Source: Bacteroidota bacterium (lineage in GTDB: Bacteria; Bacteroidota; Bacteroidia; Chitinophagales; Chitinophagaceae). Taken from it: a DNA stretch of 64,000 nucleotides. Location of the stretch: positions 1 to 64,000 of the forward strand of contig JAIUNW010000012.1 in NCBI GenBank assembly GCA_020161535.1. Direction: 5' to 3'. Each line of letters opens with the position of its first letter. Position 1 is the first letter of the stretch. Of the stretch, positions 27,023 to 35,282 are shown one piece after another. Position numbers and translations under genes: made by a program. The notes beneath the pieces are model-generated. The model was not told the origin of the DNA, searched no databases, and worked only from the letters and a program-made list of their open reading frames with translations.

Positions 27023-28384
27023 CTAGCCGGGCACAGGGCGCGATTGTCGGAGGGTCCAGTAGCCAAGTAGCGCTGAAATCACCAGTGCTATAAGGATGGT
27101 AAGTTTGGCCGTACTCTTTTGCTGTAAGTCGGCGAGCGACAGTTCGGTAATAAATATCGACATGGTAAAGCCAATACCAGCTAGAAGACCAATGCCAATC
27201 AGGTGAAGCCGATTGACTTGCCGGGGAAGTTCGGCCCATTTTAAGGCAACGACCAGAAAAGCGGTACCGGCAACACCAATGAATTTTCCCAATATCAATC
27301 CGAGGCCGATGCCCGCACCCAGCGGCGACACGATGCCCGCCAAAGAATCGATCTTAATTTCGACACCGGCATTACTCAATGCAAACAAAGGCAATACAAA
27401 ATAGTTAACAAAGGGTGCCACATTGTGCTCCAATCGCTGCAGCGGCGATTCTGCCGCGATGCTTATTTCCCTGATTTCTTCTACGATCTCAATTTGTTCG
27501 GTCGATGTTATCAGGTGGCCGGCACGAGTGGTGCAAGTTTTCTCAAAACGATTGCTGAGTTGGGTGAGCCGATGGAGATAGGTTTGATCATCGATATCAC
27601 TTTGTAATGGCGTAGCCATAGCGATTAAAATACCAACAATGGTGGCATGTACCCCAGAATGCAAGAACCCCAACCAAACACCCAAAACACCCAGCAACAA
27701 GTACAACCAGGGCTTCCGAATTTTCAACCGGTTAAAAACGACGATGACCCCGATGAAGAACAATCCGGAAAACAGGGCGCTCCAATCCAACGCTTTCGTA
27801 AAGTACAAGGCAATTACCAGTATGCCTCCCAGGTCATCAATGACGGCCATGGCTGTCAGCAATACAATCAACGCAGCAGGGATCCGGTTTTTTAGCGCTT
27901 TCAAGATAGCCAGGGCAAAGGCGATATCGGTGGCCATTGGAATGGCCCAGGCTTGTTGCGTGTCCAGGCCTTTGTTGAACAAATAGAAAATCAGCGCCGG
28001 CACCAGCATACCGCCGACTGCGCAAAAAATGGGCAACCTGGCTTTTTTAAAGGAAGACAATTCGCCGGCCAGGATTTCTCTTTTCATTTCCAGGCCGATT
28101 AGAAAAAAGAAAACCGCCATCAATCCGTCGTTGACCCAATGGTGTAAGGTTTCCTGGGCCTGGAGGTTCAGCAACTGAAATGGAATAACGATTTGCCAGA
28201 GCTGGTGATAGGATGCTTTCCAGGGTGAATTGGCCCAGGCCATGGCAATCAGCACGGCCAGTATCATTAAATAGGTTGGCAGGTTCTCATTTTGAAAACC
28301 TTTTTTAATAGACCGGACCCATTGGGCGTCTTTTTGCATACACATTGCTTTGTCAATGAATGAATCAACCAATCGATTGGCCAA
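27023..28384 (-). CDS. nhaA: Na+/H+ antiporter NhaA
   Basis: This 453-residue protein has about 12 membrane helices. Key NhaA residues are present: the paired aspartates in MAVIDDLGGI and the single Asp in MATDIAFALA that form the ion-binding site. PWLYLLLGVLGVWLGFLHSG and the GIGFTMSIFI helix are also typical. It exports Na+ in exchange for H+ and helps with pH and salt control. It is longer than the E. coli protein (388 residues) because of an N-terminal extension and a soluble loop near 280-320 (CTTRAGHLITSTEQIEIVEE), as in many Bacteroidota NhaA. Confidence 0.95.
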   Translation of the reverse strand: MANRLVDSFIDKAMCMQKDAQWVRSIKKGFQNENLPTYLMILAVLIAMAWANSPWKASYHQLWQIVIPFQLLNLQAQETLHHWVNDGLMAVFFFLIGLEMKREILAGELSSFKKARLPIFCAVGGMLVPALIFYLFNKGLDTQQAWAIPMATDIAFALAILKALKNRIPAALIVLLTAMAVIDDLGGILVIALYFTKALDWSALFSGLFFIGVIVVFNRLKIRKPWLYLLLGVLGVWLGFLHSGVHATIVGILIAMATPLQSDIDDQTYLHRLTQLSNRFEKTCTTRAGHLITSTEQIEIVEEIREISIAAESPLQRLEHNVAPFVNYFVLPLFALSNAGVEIKIDSLAGIVSPLGAGIGLGLILGKFIGVAGTAFLVVALKWAELPRQVNRLHLIGIGLLAGIGFTMSIFITELSLADLQQKSTAKLTILIALVISALLGYWTLRQSRPVPG

Positions 28385-28655
28385 CCTGTTGTACGGAGCA
28401 GCGCCATCAAGGTTTTCAGCAAGTGGTACAGGATACTTTTTGTGTCACTTGGCTACAAGGCCCTAGCCATATCGTTTTGCGCCCACTTCTTCTTAATGCC
28501 TTCAGGTACTTTGTTCGTTTGTTGGTAGTCAGCTACACCGGTTGAATCGTTGCCTTTTGGACAGAACCTCTTGGTACTTTTTACTCCCTTGTCCGACTCC
28601 CCGAAGTTCGCAAAGTTGAAAGTTAACAAGAAGCGATAATGTCAAACAAGTAAAT

Positions 28656-28775
28656 TTGAAAAAATCACAGTTTAAGGAGACACAGATTGTCAAGGCCATT
28701 GGTAAACACGAGAAAAGCCGTAAGGCGGAAGATTTGAGCCGGGAGTTGGGCATAAGCTCGAAATCTACAACTTAG
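28656..28775 (+). pseudogene. IS3-type OrfA transposase fragment
   Basis: A 39-codon frame starting TTG-AAA-AAA reads KKSQFKETQIVKAIGKHEKS followed by AEDLSRELGIS and a stop at 28773-28775. This is the N-terminal helix-turn-helix of an IS3-family OrfA, cut off by a stop, with no OrfB downstream. The start codon is not ATG. It is a fossil of a transposed element and is not expected to be active. The rest of 28385-28941 is otherwise without a recognisable gene and becomes AT-rich toward 28800-28940. Confidence 0.7.
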
Positions 28776-28941
28776 CTGTGTCTGATTTTTAGGAGGACCT
28801 CAATTAAATAGATTACTCTACTTTTTACCTGCCGAAATATCGGTACGCCTACAAACCTCGCTAAGCTCAATAGCATTCAATAAACATAGATATCCATATA
28901 TATATCGACCATTTATTGATATTTTTTCAAAATTATATAGC

Positions 28942-29304
28942 CTATTGTTCACTCGATGGTATTTTATCTTTAAACGTAACTTTACAACTATCACACCTAT
29001 CTACATCGACTTATTTTTTTAATGATTTATCCCACTGCTTCGTATGCACATCCCCAAGGTCCTCCCACTTGGCGCCATCTTTTAGTGCTTTGTTAAACGC
29101 ATCAAATTCGGCGCAATTATATTGACTCCACTTTTCTAAAGTTTCCCCTGACATTCTTGCTTTTAAATCAGGATGTACGTCATCTAGTGATTTGATCCCT
29201 TTGTTTGCACCTATAAATGTTTTACCGGTTTTTGCGACAACACCTCCAGAGAAAAACACCTGTTTGATGTACTGAGGCGTTCCTAAAAATCCATAAGCAA
29301 CCAC
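28942..29304 (-). pseudogene. Decayed YwqJ-like deaminase toxin domain with in-frame stop
   Basis: From GTG 29304, a 97-codon frame contains VHPDLKARMSGETLEKW and NCAEFDAFNKALKDGAKWEDL, a deaminase-type Cys-Ala-Glu centre. It ends at a TAA (29011-29013). The same frame continues past that stop for 22 codons to 28942 and contains RCDSCKVTFKD. That is the CxxC zinc-ligand motif expected at the end of YwqJ-like deaminases of polymorphic toxins. The domain has therefore lost its end by a nonsense mutation (in an A7-TAA tract) and lacks the large Rhs-like N-terminus. An intrinsic terminator lies just upstream on the same strand. Family assignment is from motif memory. Confidence 0.6.
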
Positions 29305-29310
29305 TACAAC

Positions 29311-29337
29311 AAAAAACCGCTCCGGTTTACGGAGCGG
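29311..29337 (-). terminator. Rho-independent terminator on the minus strand
   Basis: CCGCTCCG (29317-29324) and CGGAGCGG (29330-29337) form an 8-bp GC-rich stem. On the minus strand it is followed by TTTTTT (29311-29316). It closes the minus-strand transcription unit coming from the right and sits 7 bases before the GTG of the toxin remnant. Confidence 0.75.
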
Positions 29338-29355
29338 CTAATGATTTTGAACGAT

Positions 29356-29463
29356 TCATGAACAATCGGCATTCATGGCATTGGATAATGATTTTTCGAA
29401 CTGGATTTCACGTTTTTCAATAGGATCTGGCTGTCTACGGTTTTCTACGGATAGGGATGTCGG
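29356..29463 (-). pseudogene. Short C-terminal gene remnant before the terminator
   Basis: A frame of about 35 codons reads NRRQPDPIEKREIQFEKS, then SNAMNADCS, and stops at 29356-29358, 19 bases before an intrinsic terminator. It has no start codon and is preceded by an in-frame TAA. Together with the terminator it looks like the 3' end of a deleted gene. No family recognised. The remaining 29464-29601 shows nothing I can identify. Confidence 0.3.
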
Positions 29464-29601
29464 TTAAAATAGGGTTGGATATCGTCGTTCAACAATACAA
29501 AGATGCGCTACAGACAGGCCTTTGAAGAATGTGTTCGCCCATCGACCGGCAAGCTTCGATATTTGGGAGAAAATAGCCGATAAACTGCCGGACAGCAGCC
29601 C

Positions 29602-30567
29602 TCAGGGCAACGGCACATCGATATAGTCATTCAGTTTTCGGTGATCCACAATGGTGCCTTCCCCCTTGGGCGAATCGTAAAAAGCAGGCAGAAACTTCGC
29701 GCCATGTATTATCTCCGCATAGGTATAAGAAGAGCGGGCGATCACCGTATTGGCGAAATTTTCGTCGAAAGCCCGCACAAATACCAATACCTCCGCATCA
29801 TTGGTTTCAAGGTCGGCGGCCGATAACTGGTACAGCGGACTGGTTTCGTCGATCGGATGCACCACGGTCCAGGTTACCGTCAATGTATTGATGCTGCTGA
29901 TCTGCAAAGGCAGGGAAAAATACCGGTTGATCTTTTTGCCATTTTCTTCGATCATCATACTCAAGGCCACCTGCAAGCTAACATCACTCAACATCGCATT
30001 TTTAATCGGGGCCAACCGGAACATCAGTCCCCGACCCTCTTTAAAAGGCGCCACCACCGCAGATTCGCTGAATCGCAAATGCGCCCGCGGTTTTACAAAA
30101 CGACCATATAACAAACCTGTAATGATGGCCAGCGAAAGTATGCCGATCAGGGCCTCAAAAGAGGCAATGGTATTGGTGATGAAACCCGTGGGACTGATCC
30201 GCCCATACCCTACCGTGGTCAGGGTTTGGGAACTGAAAAAATAAGCCTCCTCAAAGGTCTCCAGCGGGGTGCCCACAATCAGGCCCTGCAAATGCGGAAT
30301 GCAAAACAAATAATAGAAAGCCGCGAAAACAAAATTAATGGTCGTATAAAAGGTCAATATCAATATCACAAATTTCCAGCCCCGCATATTGATCAGGAAA
30401 CTGTAAATGCTGTAGCGCTCAAAAATATTCCGCCCCCGGGTCACTACATTGTGCGAACCGTCTTTATTGATAAACCGGGCGTATTTCTCCGAAACGGCTG
30501 TTCCCAGGCCGGTATTCTCGACGGCCTTCGCGTCGATCTTCTTTTTATGCATTGCCATATGCTGCAA
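29602..30567 (-). CDS. Inward-rectifier (Kir-type) potassium channel
   Basis: This 321-residue protein matches bacterial KirBac channels. It has an amphipathic slide helix (about 50-60), a first membrane helix (about 64-88), a pore helix and filter TLTTVGYGR (about 112-120), and a second helix (about 130-150). A C-terminal cytoplasmic immunoglobulin-like domain spans about 155-305 (SLQVALSMMIEENGKK, TWTVVHPIDETSPL, and EVLVFVRAFDENF). It conducts K+. It is last in a possible operon with DUF2892, YeiH and an FAD oxidoreductase. Any of Met1, Met4 or Met6 could be the start. Confidence 0.93.
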   Translation of the reverse strand: MQHMAMHKKKIDAKAVENTGLGTAVSEKYARFINKDGSHNVVTRGRNIFERYSIYSFLINMRGWKFVILILTFYTTINFVFAAFYYLFCIPHLQGLIVGTPLETFEEAYFFSSQTLTTVGYGRISPTGFITNTIASFEALIGILSLAIITGLLYGRFVKPRAHLRFSESAVVAPFKEGRGLMFRLAPIKNAMLSDVSLQVALSMMIEENGKKINRYFSLPLQISSINTLTVTWTVVHPIDETSPLYQLSAADLETNDAEVLVFVRAFDENFANTVIARSSYTYAEIIHGAKFLPAFYDSPKGEGTIVDHRKLNDYIDVPLP

Positions 30568-30597
30568 ATAACAGCAAGGCTACGAAAAAACGCGGCT

Positions 30598-30804
30598 TTA
30601 TTTGGTGGTTTTGCAGGTCTTCAGGCCCAGCAAGGTGTACAACGGGCAAAAAGAAACCAGGCTGGTCAGTATAAACACCCCGGCCACTACTAAGGCAACT
30701 ATGCCCCAGGTACCTGCAACCATCCCTTTGGCATACAAGCCTATCAACACGGCTGCAACAATCAAACGGATCGCGCGGTCAGTGCCGCCCATATTCTTAG
30801 TCAT
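30598..30804 (-). CDS. DUF2892 (YgaP-like) small membrane protein
   Basis: This 68-residue protein begins with MTKNMGGTDRAIRLIVAAVLIG and ends with VSFCPLYTLLGLKTCKT. That is the standard layout of the DUF2892 inner-membrane family, with two membrane helices and Cys residues in the CPLY-x-LLGL-x-TC region. In other bacteria it is fused to or paired with rhodanese domains in sulfur handling. Here it sits between the YeiH sulfur-related transporter and the Kir channel, 30 bases upstream of the latter. Confidence 0.88.
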   Translation of the reverse strand: MTKNMGGTDRAIRLIVAAVLIGLYAKGMVAGTWGIVALVVAGVFILTSLVSFCPLYTLLGLKTCKTTK

Positions 30805-30874
30805 AACATTGATTTATGGGGATGAAGGTAATCGTTGTTAACAGGCTGCCGTGTGATTTTTGTCACCCGATCGC

Positions 30875-32116
30875 CTATCGGAACAATAACCAGGCGATCA
30901 ACAAAGTAATGCCAATATTGAACAGTTGCGCCAACAGAAAGGCATACAAGGGCCTCCGGTTGTCGTGGTGAAAGAGATCCGCAAAATTGGTTTCCAATCC
31001 GATACTGGTGAAGGCCAACACAAACCAAAGGTTTTGCAGGTTCTTCAATCCGTCTTTTACGGTTGCCAGCTTGTCGGGCGACACAAAAAACGAAAACAGC
31101 AAAGAAGCGGCCAAAAAGCCGAGTACAAATTTGGGGAAACGCTCCCAAACCAGGGCCATACCTTTCTTTTCATCAACCATGGTTCGGTCCTGCCCGCCTT
31201 TAAGCGACCAATACACCGAAATCGCAAACGCAGCCAACCCCAACAAGACATTCTGTGAAAACTTGACAATGGTACTGATCTTCAAGGCTTCCTCCCCTAC
31301 CAGGCTACCGCTGGCCACCACCGCACCTGTGGTATCGATGCTGCCACCGAGCCAGGCACCGGTTACCGCCTGCGACAAACCCATCTGTTTTGCCAGCCAG
31401 GGCATGGCAATCATCATGGGGATGGCCGTGATCAATACCATCGAGATCACATAAGACAGTTTTTTGGTATCGCCTTTGATAGCGCCGGCCGTAGCAATGG
31501 CCGCCGATACCCCGCAAATGCTCACCGCACTGCTGATCATAAATCCCATTTCTTCGTCTATACGAAACTGTTTGCAAACCCAAAACGCAAAATACCAAAC
31601 CGATAAAACAACGATCAGCGACTGCACCAAACCATAAGCGCCGGCTTTTAATACATCACCGAAAATGATACTGGTGCCCAATAAAACCAATCCGATTTTT
31701 ACATACAACTCGGTACTCAATGCCTGTTTAAACCAATCAGGCAGTCGAAACAAATTGCCAATCAACAACCCGATGGTTAAACTAAAGATCACGGCTTCCA
31801 GGTTCAGCCCTTTGATGGTTTTGTTACCAGCCAGGATAAGTGCAAGCATCGACAAAACAAATACCAGCGGAAACACGATGGCAAAATAACGCAGCGACCG
31901 GCCCGTTAACCAGGCGCCCACCATGGCCGTTGCCGCTACCAATAAAAACAAGGCACCGATGGCCGTTATATTTTTCCCGCTAAATACCGTTTCACTTAGT
32001 TGCGCCCATCCGCTCCAGCCAAAAGCTGGCACCGGCACCTGCAATCCAAACAAAGCAAGAAAAATCAACATAAAGCCAAGTAATACGGCTGTCCAGTCTT
32101 CGTGCAGTTTTATCAT
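30875..32116 (-). CDS. YeiH-family (UPF0324) putative sulfate export transporter
   Basis: This 413-residue protein has about ten membrane helices and UPF0324 landmarks: LVLLGTSIIFGDVLKAG, CGVSAAIATAGAIKGD and GAWLGGSIDTTGAVVASG. The family is annotated as putative sulfate exporter, mostly by association. It follows the FAD oxidoreductase gene by 10 bases and precedes DUF2892, so sulfur-compound handling is a plausible shared theme. Transport direction and substrate are unproven. Confidence 0.9.
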   Translation of the reverse strand: MIKLHEDWTAVLLGFMLIFLALFGLQVPVPAFGWSGWAQLSETVFSGKNITAIGALFLLVAATAMVGAWLTGRSLRYFAIVFPLVFVLSMLALILAGNKTIKGLNLEAVIFSLTIGLLIGNLFRLPDWFKQALSTELYVKIGLVLLGTSIIFGDVLKAGAYGLVQSLIVVLSVWYFAFWVCKQFRIDEEMGFMISSAVSICGVSAAIATAGAIKGDTKKLSYVISMVLITAIPMMIAMPWLAKQMGLSQAVTGAWLGGSIDTTGAVVASGSLVGEEALKISTIVKFSQNVLLGLAAFAISVYWSLKGGQDRTMVDEKKGMALVWERFPKFVLGFLAASLLFSFFVSPDKLATVKDGLKNLQNLWFVLAFTSIGLETNFADLFHHDNRRPLYAFLLAQLFNIGITLLIAWLLFR

Positions 32117-32126
32117 AATGTGTCAA

Positions 32127-33557
32127 TCAATGGCCAAAAATATCTTTTAATACGCGTTCAGCCGCATGGTAGCCGCAAAGGCCATGTACGCCGCCACCTG
32201 GTGGTGTGGATGCAGAACAGAGATAGAGTCCTTTGCGCGAAGTTCGGTAGGGCGATAGTCGCAGGGCCGGGCGGGTAAACATTTGTGAAATATCGATCAC
32301 GCCTGCGTTGATATCGCCACCCACATAGTTGGGATTGTATTGCTCTAATAGCGCGGGCGTGTACACCTGCCGGGATAGAATCCGCTCCCTGAAACCAGGC
32401 GCAAATCTTTCCACCTGCGCTTCAATGGCGTCGGTCATATCGGTGGTGGCGCCTGCAGGTACATGGCAATAAGCCCATACGACCGACATGCCCTGCGGTG
32501 CCCGGCTATTGTCTACCAACGATGGCTGGGCCAATAACACAAAGGGCTTGGGCCCGATCTTACCCTGCCAGATTTCTTTTTCATACCAAGCGATTTCTTC
32601 GAGGCTATTGCCCAGGTGCACGGTACCGGCTCGTCGTGCCGCTTCGTTGGCAAAGGGCACCGCCCCCTCGATGGCCCAATCAATTTTAAAAGCACCGGCC
32701 CCATAACGATAGCGTTCTAATTGGTTACGGTAAAGCGGCGAGAATTGATGTCCGGCGATTTGCAACAATGGCTTGGGTGCCAAATCGAAAATAACCGCTT
32801 TAGCTGCCGGCAGATCGGCCATTGTTTTCACCCGACAATTGGTTTCGATCTTACCGCCCATAGCAAGAAAACAGGCCGACAATGCGTTGGCAATTTGCTG
32901 CGAGCCACCACGGGGCAAGGGCCATCCTTTGCGATGCGCGGCGATCATTAATACCAATGCAATGGCCGCAGTGGCTGTATTGCTCAACGGTTGGATGGCA
33001 TGGGCAGCCATACCGCCAAACAGTGCCCGGGCCTGCGGCGTGCTGAATTTCTCTGCAACATGCATCGCCGAGGGCAGGGCAACCCGTGCAAACGACAATA
33101 GCTGCCTGGGATGAGCTGGCCATCGAAAAGGACCCAATACATTTTTTTCGATCAGGGGCCAGTTGTTTACCAGTGGCGATAACAGCGATTGGTAATTTTC
33201 TTTATCAACGCCCAGTGCTTCGGCTGTGCGTTCCAGTGAGTGCCAGAGCAGGGCCGCAGTGCCATCGTCGAAGGGATGTGCTGCTGCTATCTCTGGAAAC
33301 AACCATTCAAGTCCAAACTTTTCGAGCGACAAGGTTTGCCAATATGGCGAACTGATGGCCAGTGGATGTACGGCCGAGCATATATCGTGCACAAACCCAG
33401 GCAAGCTGCCTGCTTCGGTGCGCATACCACCTCCTACGGTGGCGCGCGCTTCCACCAACAAGACCGATAAGCCGGCTTGTTGCAATCGAATGGCGGCCGA
33501 CAAACCATTGGGTCCGGCGCCTACAACAACAGCATCAAATTCAGTTGTAAACATCAA
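32127..33557 (-). CDS. FAD-dependent oxidoreductase, phytoene desaturase-like
   Basis: This 476-residue protein has an N-terminal dinucleotide-binding motif (VVVGAGPNGLSAAIRLQQAG, residues about 10-30) ending with LLVEA. A GGGMRTE flavin contact and a C-terminal GGGVHGLCGYHAA cofactor-closing motif are also present. It belongs to the phytoene desaturase/carotenoid isomerase-like superfamily found widely outside carotenoid synthesis. No carotenoid gene is nearby. It heads the minus-strand set with yeiH. The substrate is unknown. Start could be Met1 or Met2. Confidence 0.88.
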   Translation of the reverse strand: MMFTTEFDAVVVGAGPNGLSAAIRLQQAGLSVLLVEARATVGGGMRTEAGSLPGFVHDICSAVHPLAISSPYWQTLSLEKFGLEWLFPEIAAAHPFDDGTAALLWHSLERTAEALGVDKENYQSLLSPLVNNWPLIEKNVLGPFRWPAHPRQLLSFARVALPSAMHVAEKFSTPQARALFGGMAAHAIQPLSNTATAAIALVLMIAAHRKGWPLPRGGSQQIANALSACFLAMGGKIETNCRVKTMADLPAAKAVIFDLAPKPLLQIAGHQFSPLYRNQLERYRYGAGAFKIDWAIEGAVPFANEAARRAGTVHLGNSLEEIAWYEKEIWQGKIGPKPFVLLAQPSLVDNSRAPQGMSVVWAYCHVPAGATTDMTDAIEAQVERFAPGFRERILSRQVYTPALLEQYNPNYVGGDINAGVIDISQMFTRPALRLSPYRTSRKGLYLCSASTPPGGGVHGLCGYHAAERVLKDIFGH

Positions 33558-33707
33558 CTGCTGTTAGATGACCAAGGGTGAAAAAGTTCATTTCGTATTT
33601 TCTGCAAAAAAACTGGTTTAATATAAAGATTAAAAACGGTTTAACAGCCGGTTGTATTTCGACTGCCGGGTATTTCGTACCTTACTTACACACTTCAATT
33701 GTAGGGC

Positions 33708-33941
33708 ATGGACAAGTTTACCACTGTCATCGACGGACAGGAATTTGAAATCGCCTGTAAAAAATTTGCAACGGAAAAAGCCGCTGGTTATCGTGGTGTG
33801 TTGTATCTCGATGAGCCCATTCCTTTTGTTATCCAGGTATCAGATGATTTTTTTGGCATGTACCCCGACAACCTGCCGGCAGCCATTACCCATGGCATAT
33901 ATGTAGCTGTATACGAATACGACCAAACCCAACCGGCCTGA
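33708..33941 (+). CDS. Small hypothetical protein
   Basis: This 77-residue acidic protein (MDKFTTVIDGQEFEIACKKF start) has no signal peptide or membrane helix. It stands alone on the + strand and ends with a TGA that abuts the TGA of the convergent chloride channel gene (shared TGATCA). The even residue composition and good start suggest a real gene, but I recognise no family. Confidence 0.5.
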   Translation: MDKFTTVIDGQEFEIACKKFATEKAAGYRGVLYLDEPIPFVIQVSDDFFGMYPDNLPAAITHGIYVAVYEYDQTQPA

Positions 33942-35210
33942 TCAGTACCTGACTGTTGGCGATTGTGGCAACTGGCTGTGATAAATTCCTCTTCGCCCAC
34001 TCACATAAAAAGCAATCACACAAGCGATGGCATAATACACCATGAAATGCCCGCCGAACAATTCTACCCCCATCACGGTACAGGCCACGGGTGTATTTGT
34101 AGCACCAGAAAACACTGCAATAAATCCGAGTGCTGCAAATAGATCGATCGGCATACCGGTGAATACCGCCAAACTATGCCCCAGCGTAGCGCCAATAAAA
34201 AACAGCGGCGTTACTTCACCGCCTTTAAAGCCGGTGCCAAGCGTAATGGCCGTAAACAAAAGTTTCAATAACCAACTCCAGGTGTCGGCACCACCGGGCC
34301 GAAAGGCACTCACCAGGGTTACTGAATCGGCCTGCGCCGGTTGTACGCCCAGGCCCAGGTAATCGTCGGTGCCCAACAAAACTGTGAGCAAGATCAGGAT
34401 GAGTGCGCCGATGGCTGGTATCATCCAGGGCCACTTGATCCATCGAAGCGAAAAATTTTTAACTGTATCGGTCGACCAAACAAAAAGCCTGGCCACCAAA
34501 CCAAATGCCAAACCAGCCACCAATACCCAGGCGATTTCGCGCCAGTGGATGGCCCGCAGCAAATTAGCTGTGTCTACATAGCCAATTTGGTAATGGGTAT
34601 GTGCTACGCCCCAAAGATCAACCACCAATTTCGCGAGCCAGGCCGATAGCAGGCAGGGCAGAAAACCACGGTGATCAATTTTTCCGGCGATCAAAACTTC
34701 CAGCGCGAAGATGGCACCGGTAACCGGTGTGCCAAACACGGCGCCGAAGCCTGCCGCCACACCGCATAACAACAAGAGCCGGCGATCATGGTGATCGAGT
34801 GTAAAGAGGCGAACAAAAAAATCGGCGAAGCTGCCACCCATTTGCACCGCAGTTCCTTCCCTGCCGGCCGAGCCACCAAAAAGATGTGTCACCAGGGTCG
34901 ACAACAATACCAGCGGTGCCATCCTTGCCGGCACGCCGGCGCCGGGTGCATGTATCTCGTCGATGATGAGGTTGTTGCCTTTCTCGGCATTCTTGCCCGC
35001 CCACTTATACAGAAAATGAATGGCTATTCCTGCCAACGGCAGCAGGTATAACAGCCATGGGTGACCGAAGCGGTACAATGTTACTGCATCGAGCGACCAA
35101 AGAAAGAATGCAACTGCCGAACCCACTACCGCAGCCAGTACCAGTAAGAGCAACATCCATTTTGCGATCAGCTTTAATAAGCGGGCAGCGTCCATTTGTA
35201 TTGGCAACAT
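33942..35210 (-). CDS. ClC-family chloride/fluoride channel or antiporter
   Basis: This 422-residue membrane protein has ClC signatures. The selectivity region reads GAGVPARMAP in place of GSGIP. The gating-glutamate motif is GGSAGREGTAVQMGG, and FKGGEVTPLFFIGATLG with NTPVACTVMGVELFGG lie in the second half. The changed GSGIP motif with GREGT-VQMG resembles the fluoride-exporting ClC-F clade more than classical ClC, but no fluoride riboswitch is visible upstream. It would move halide ions across the inner membrane. Divergent from the DinB gene. Confidence 0.88.
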   Translation of the reverse strand: MLPIQMDAARLLKLIAKWMLLLLVLAAVVGSAVAFFLWSLDAVTLYRFGHPWLLYLLPLAGIAIHFLYKWAGKNAEKGNNLIIDEIHAPGAGVPARMAPLVLLSTLVTHLFGGSAGREGTAVQMGGSFADFFVRLFTLDHHDRRLLLLCGVAAGFGAVFGTPVTGAIFALEVLIAGKIDHRGFLPCLLSAWLAKLVVDLWGVAHTHYQIGYVDTANLLRAIHWREIAWVLVAGLAFGLVARLFVWSTDTVKNFSLRWIKWPWMIPAIGALILILLTVLLGTDDYLGLGVQPAQADSVTLVSAFRPGGADTWSWLLKLLFTAITLGTGFKGGEVTPLFFIGATLGHSLAVFTGMPIDLFAALGFIAVFSGATNTPVACTVMGVELFGGHFMVYYAIACVIAFYVSGRRGIYHSQLPQSPTVRY

Positions 35211-35282
35211 AGCAGAACGAAAATACGGATCAGCCGATCATTTGCCTCGTTGTATTTGCTAGCTTGCAACAAAAGCTGTGAC

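Noticed and set aside
28529..28753. Minus-strand frame beside the IS3 fragment
   Set aside because: No recognised domain, overlaps the OrfA fossil, and the alternative frame is equally open; insufficient support for a gene.
35211..35282. Fluoride riboswitch before the ClC gene
   Set aside because: The 72-base gap lacks the conserved GATGGC/CTGATG core expected of that class.
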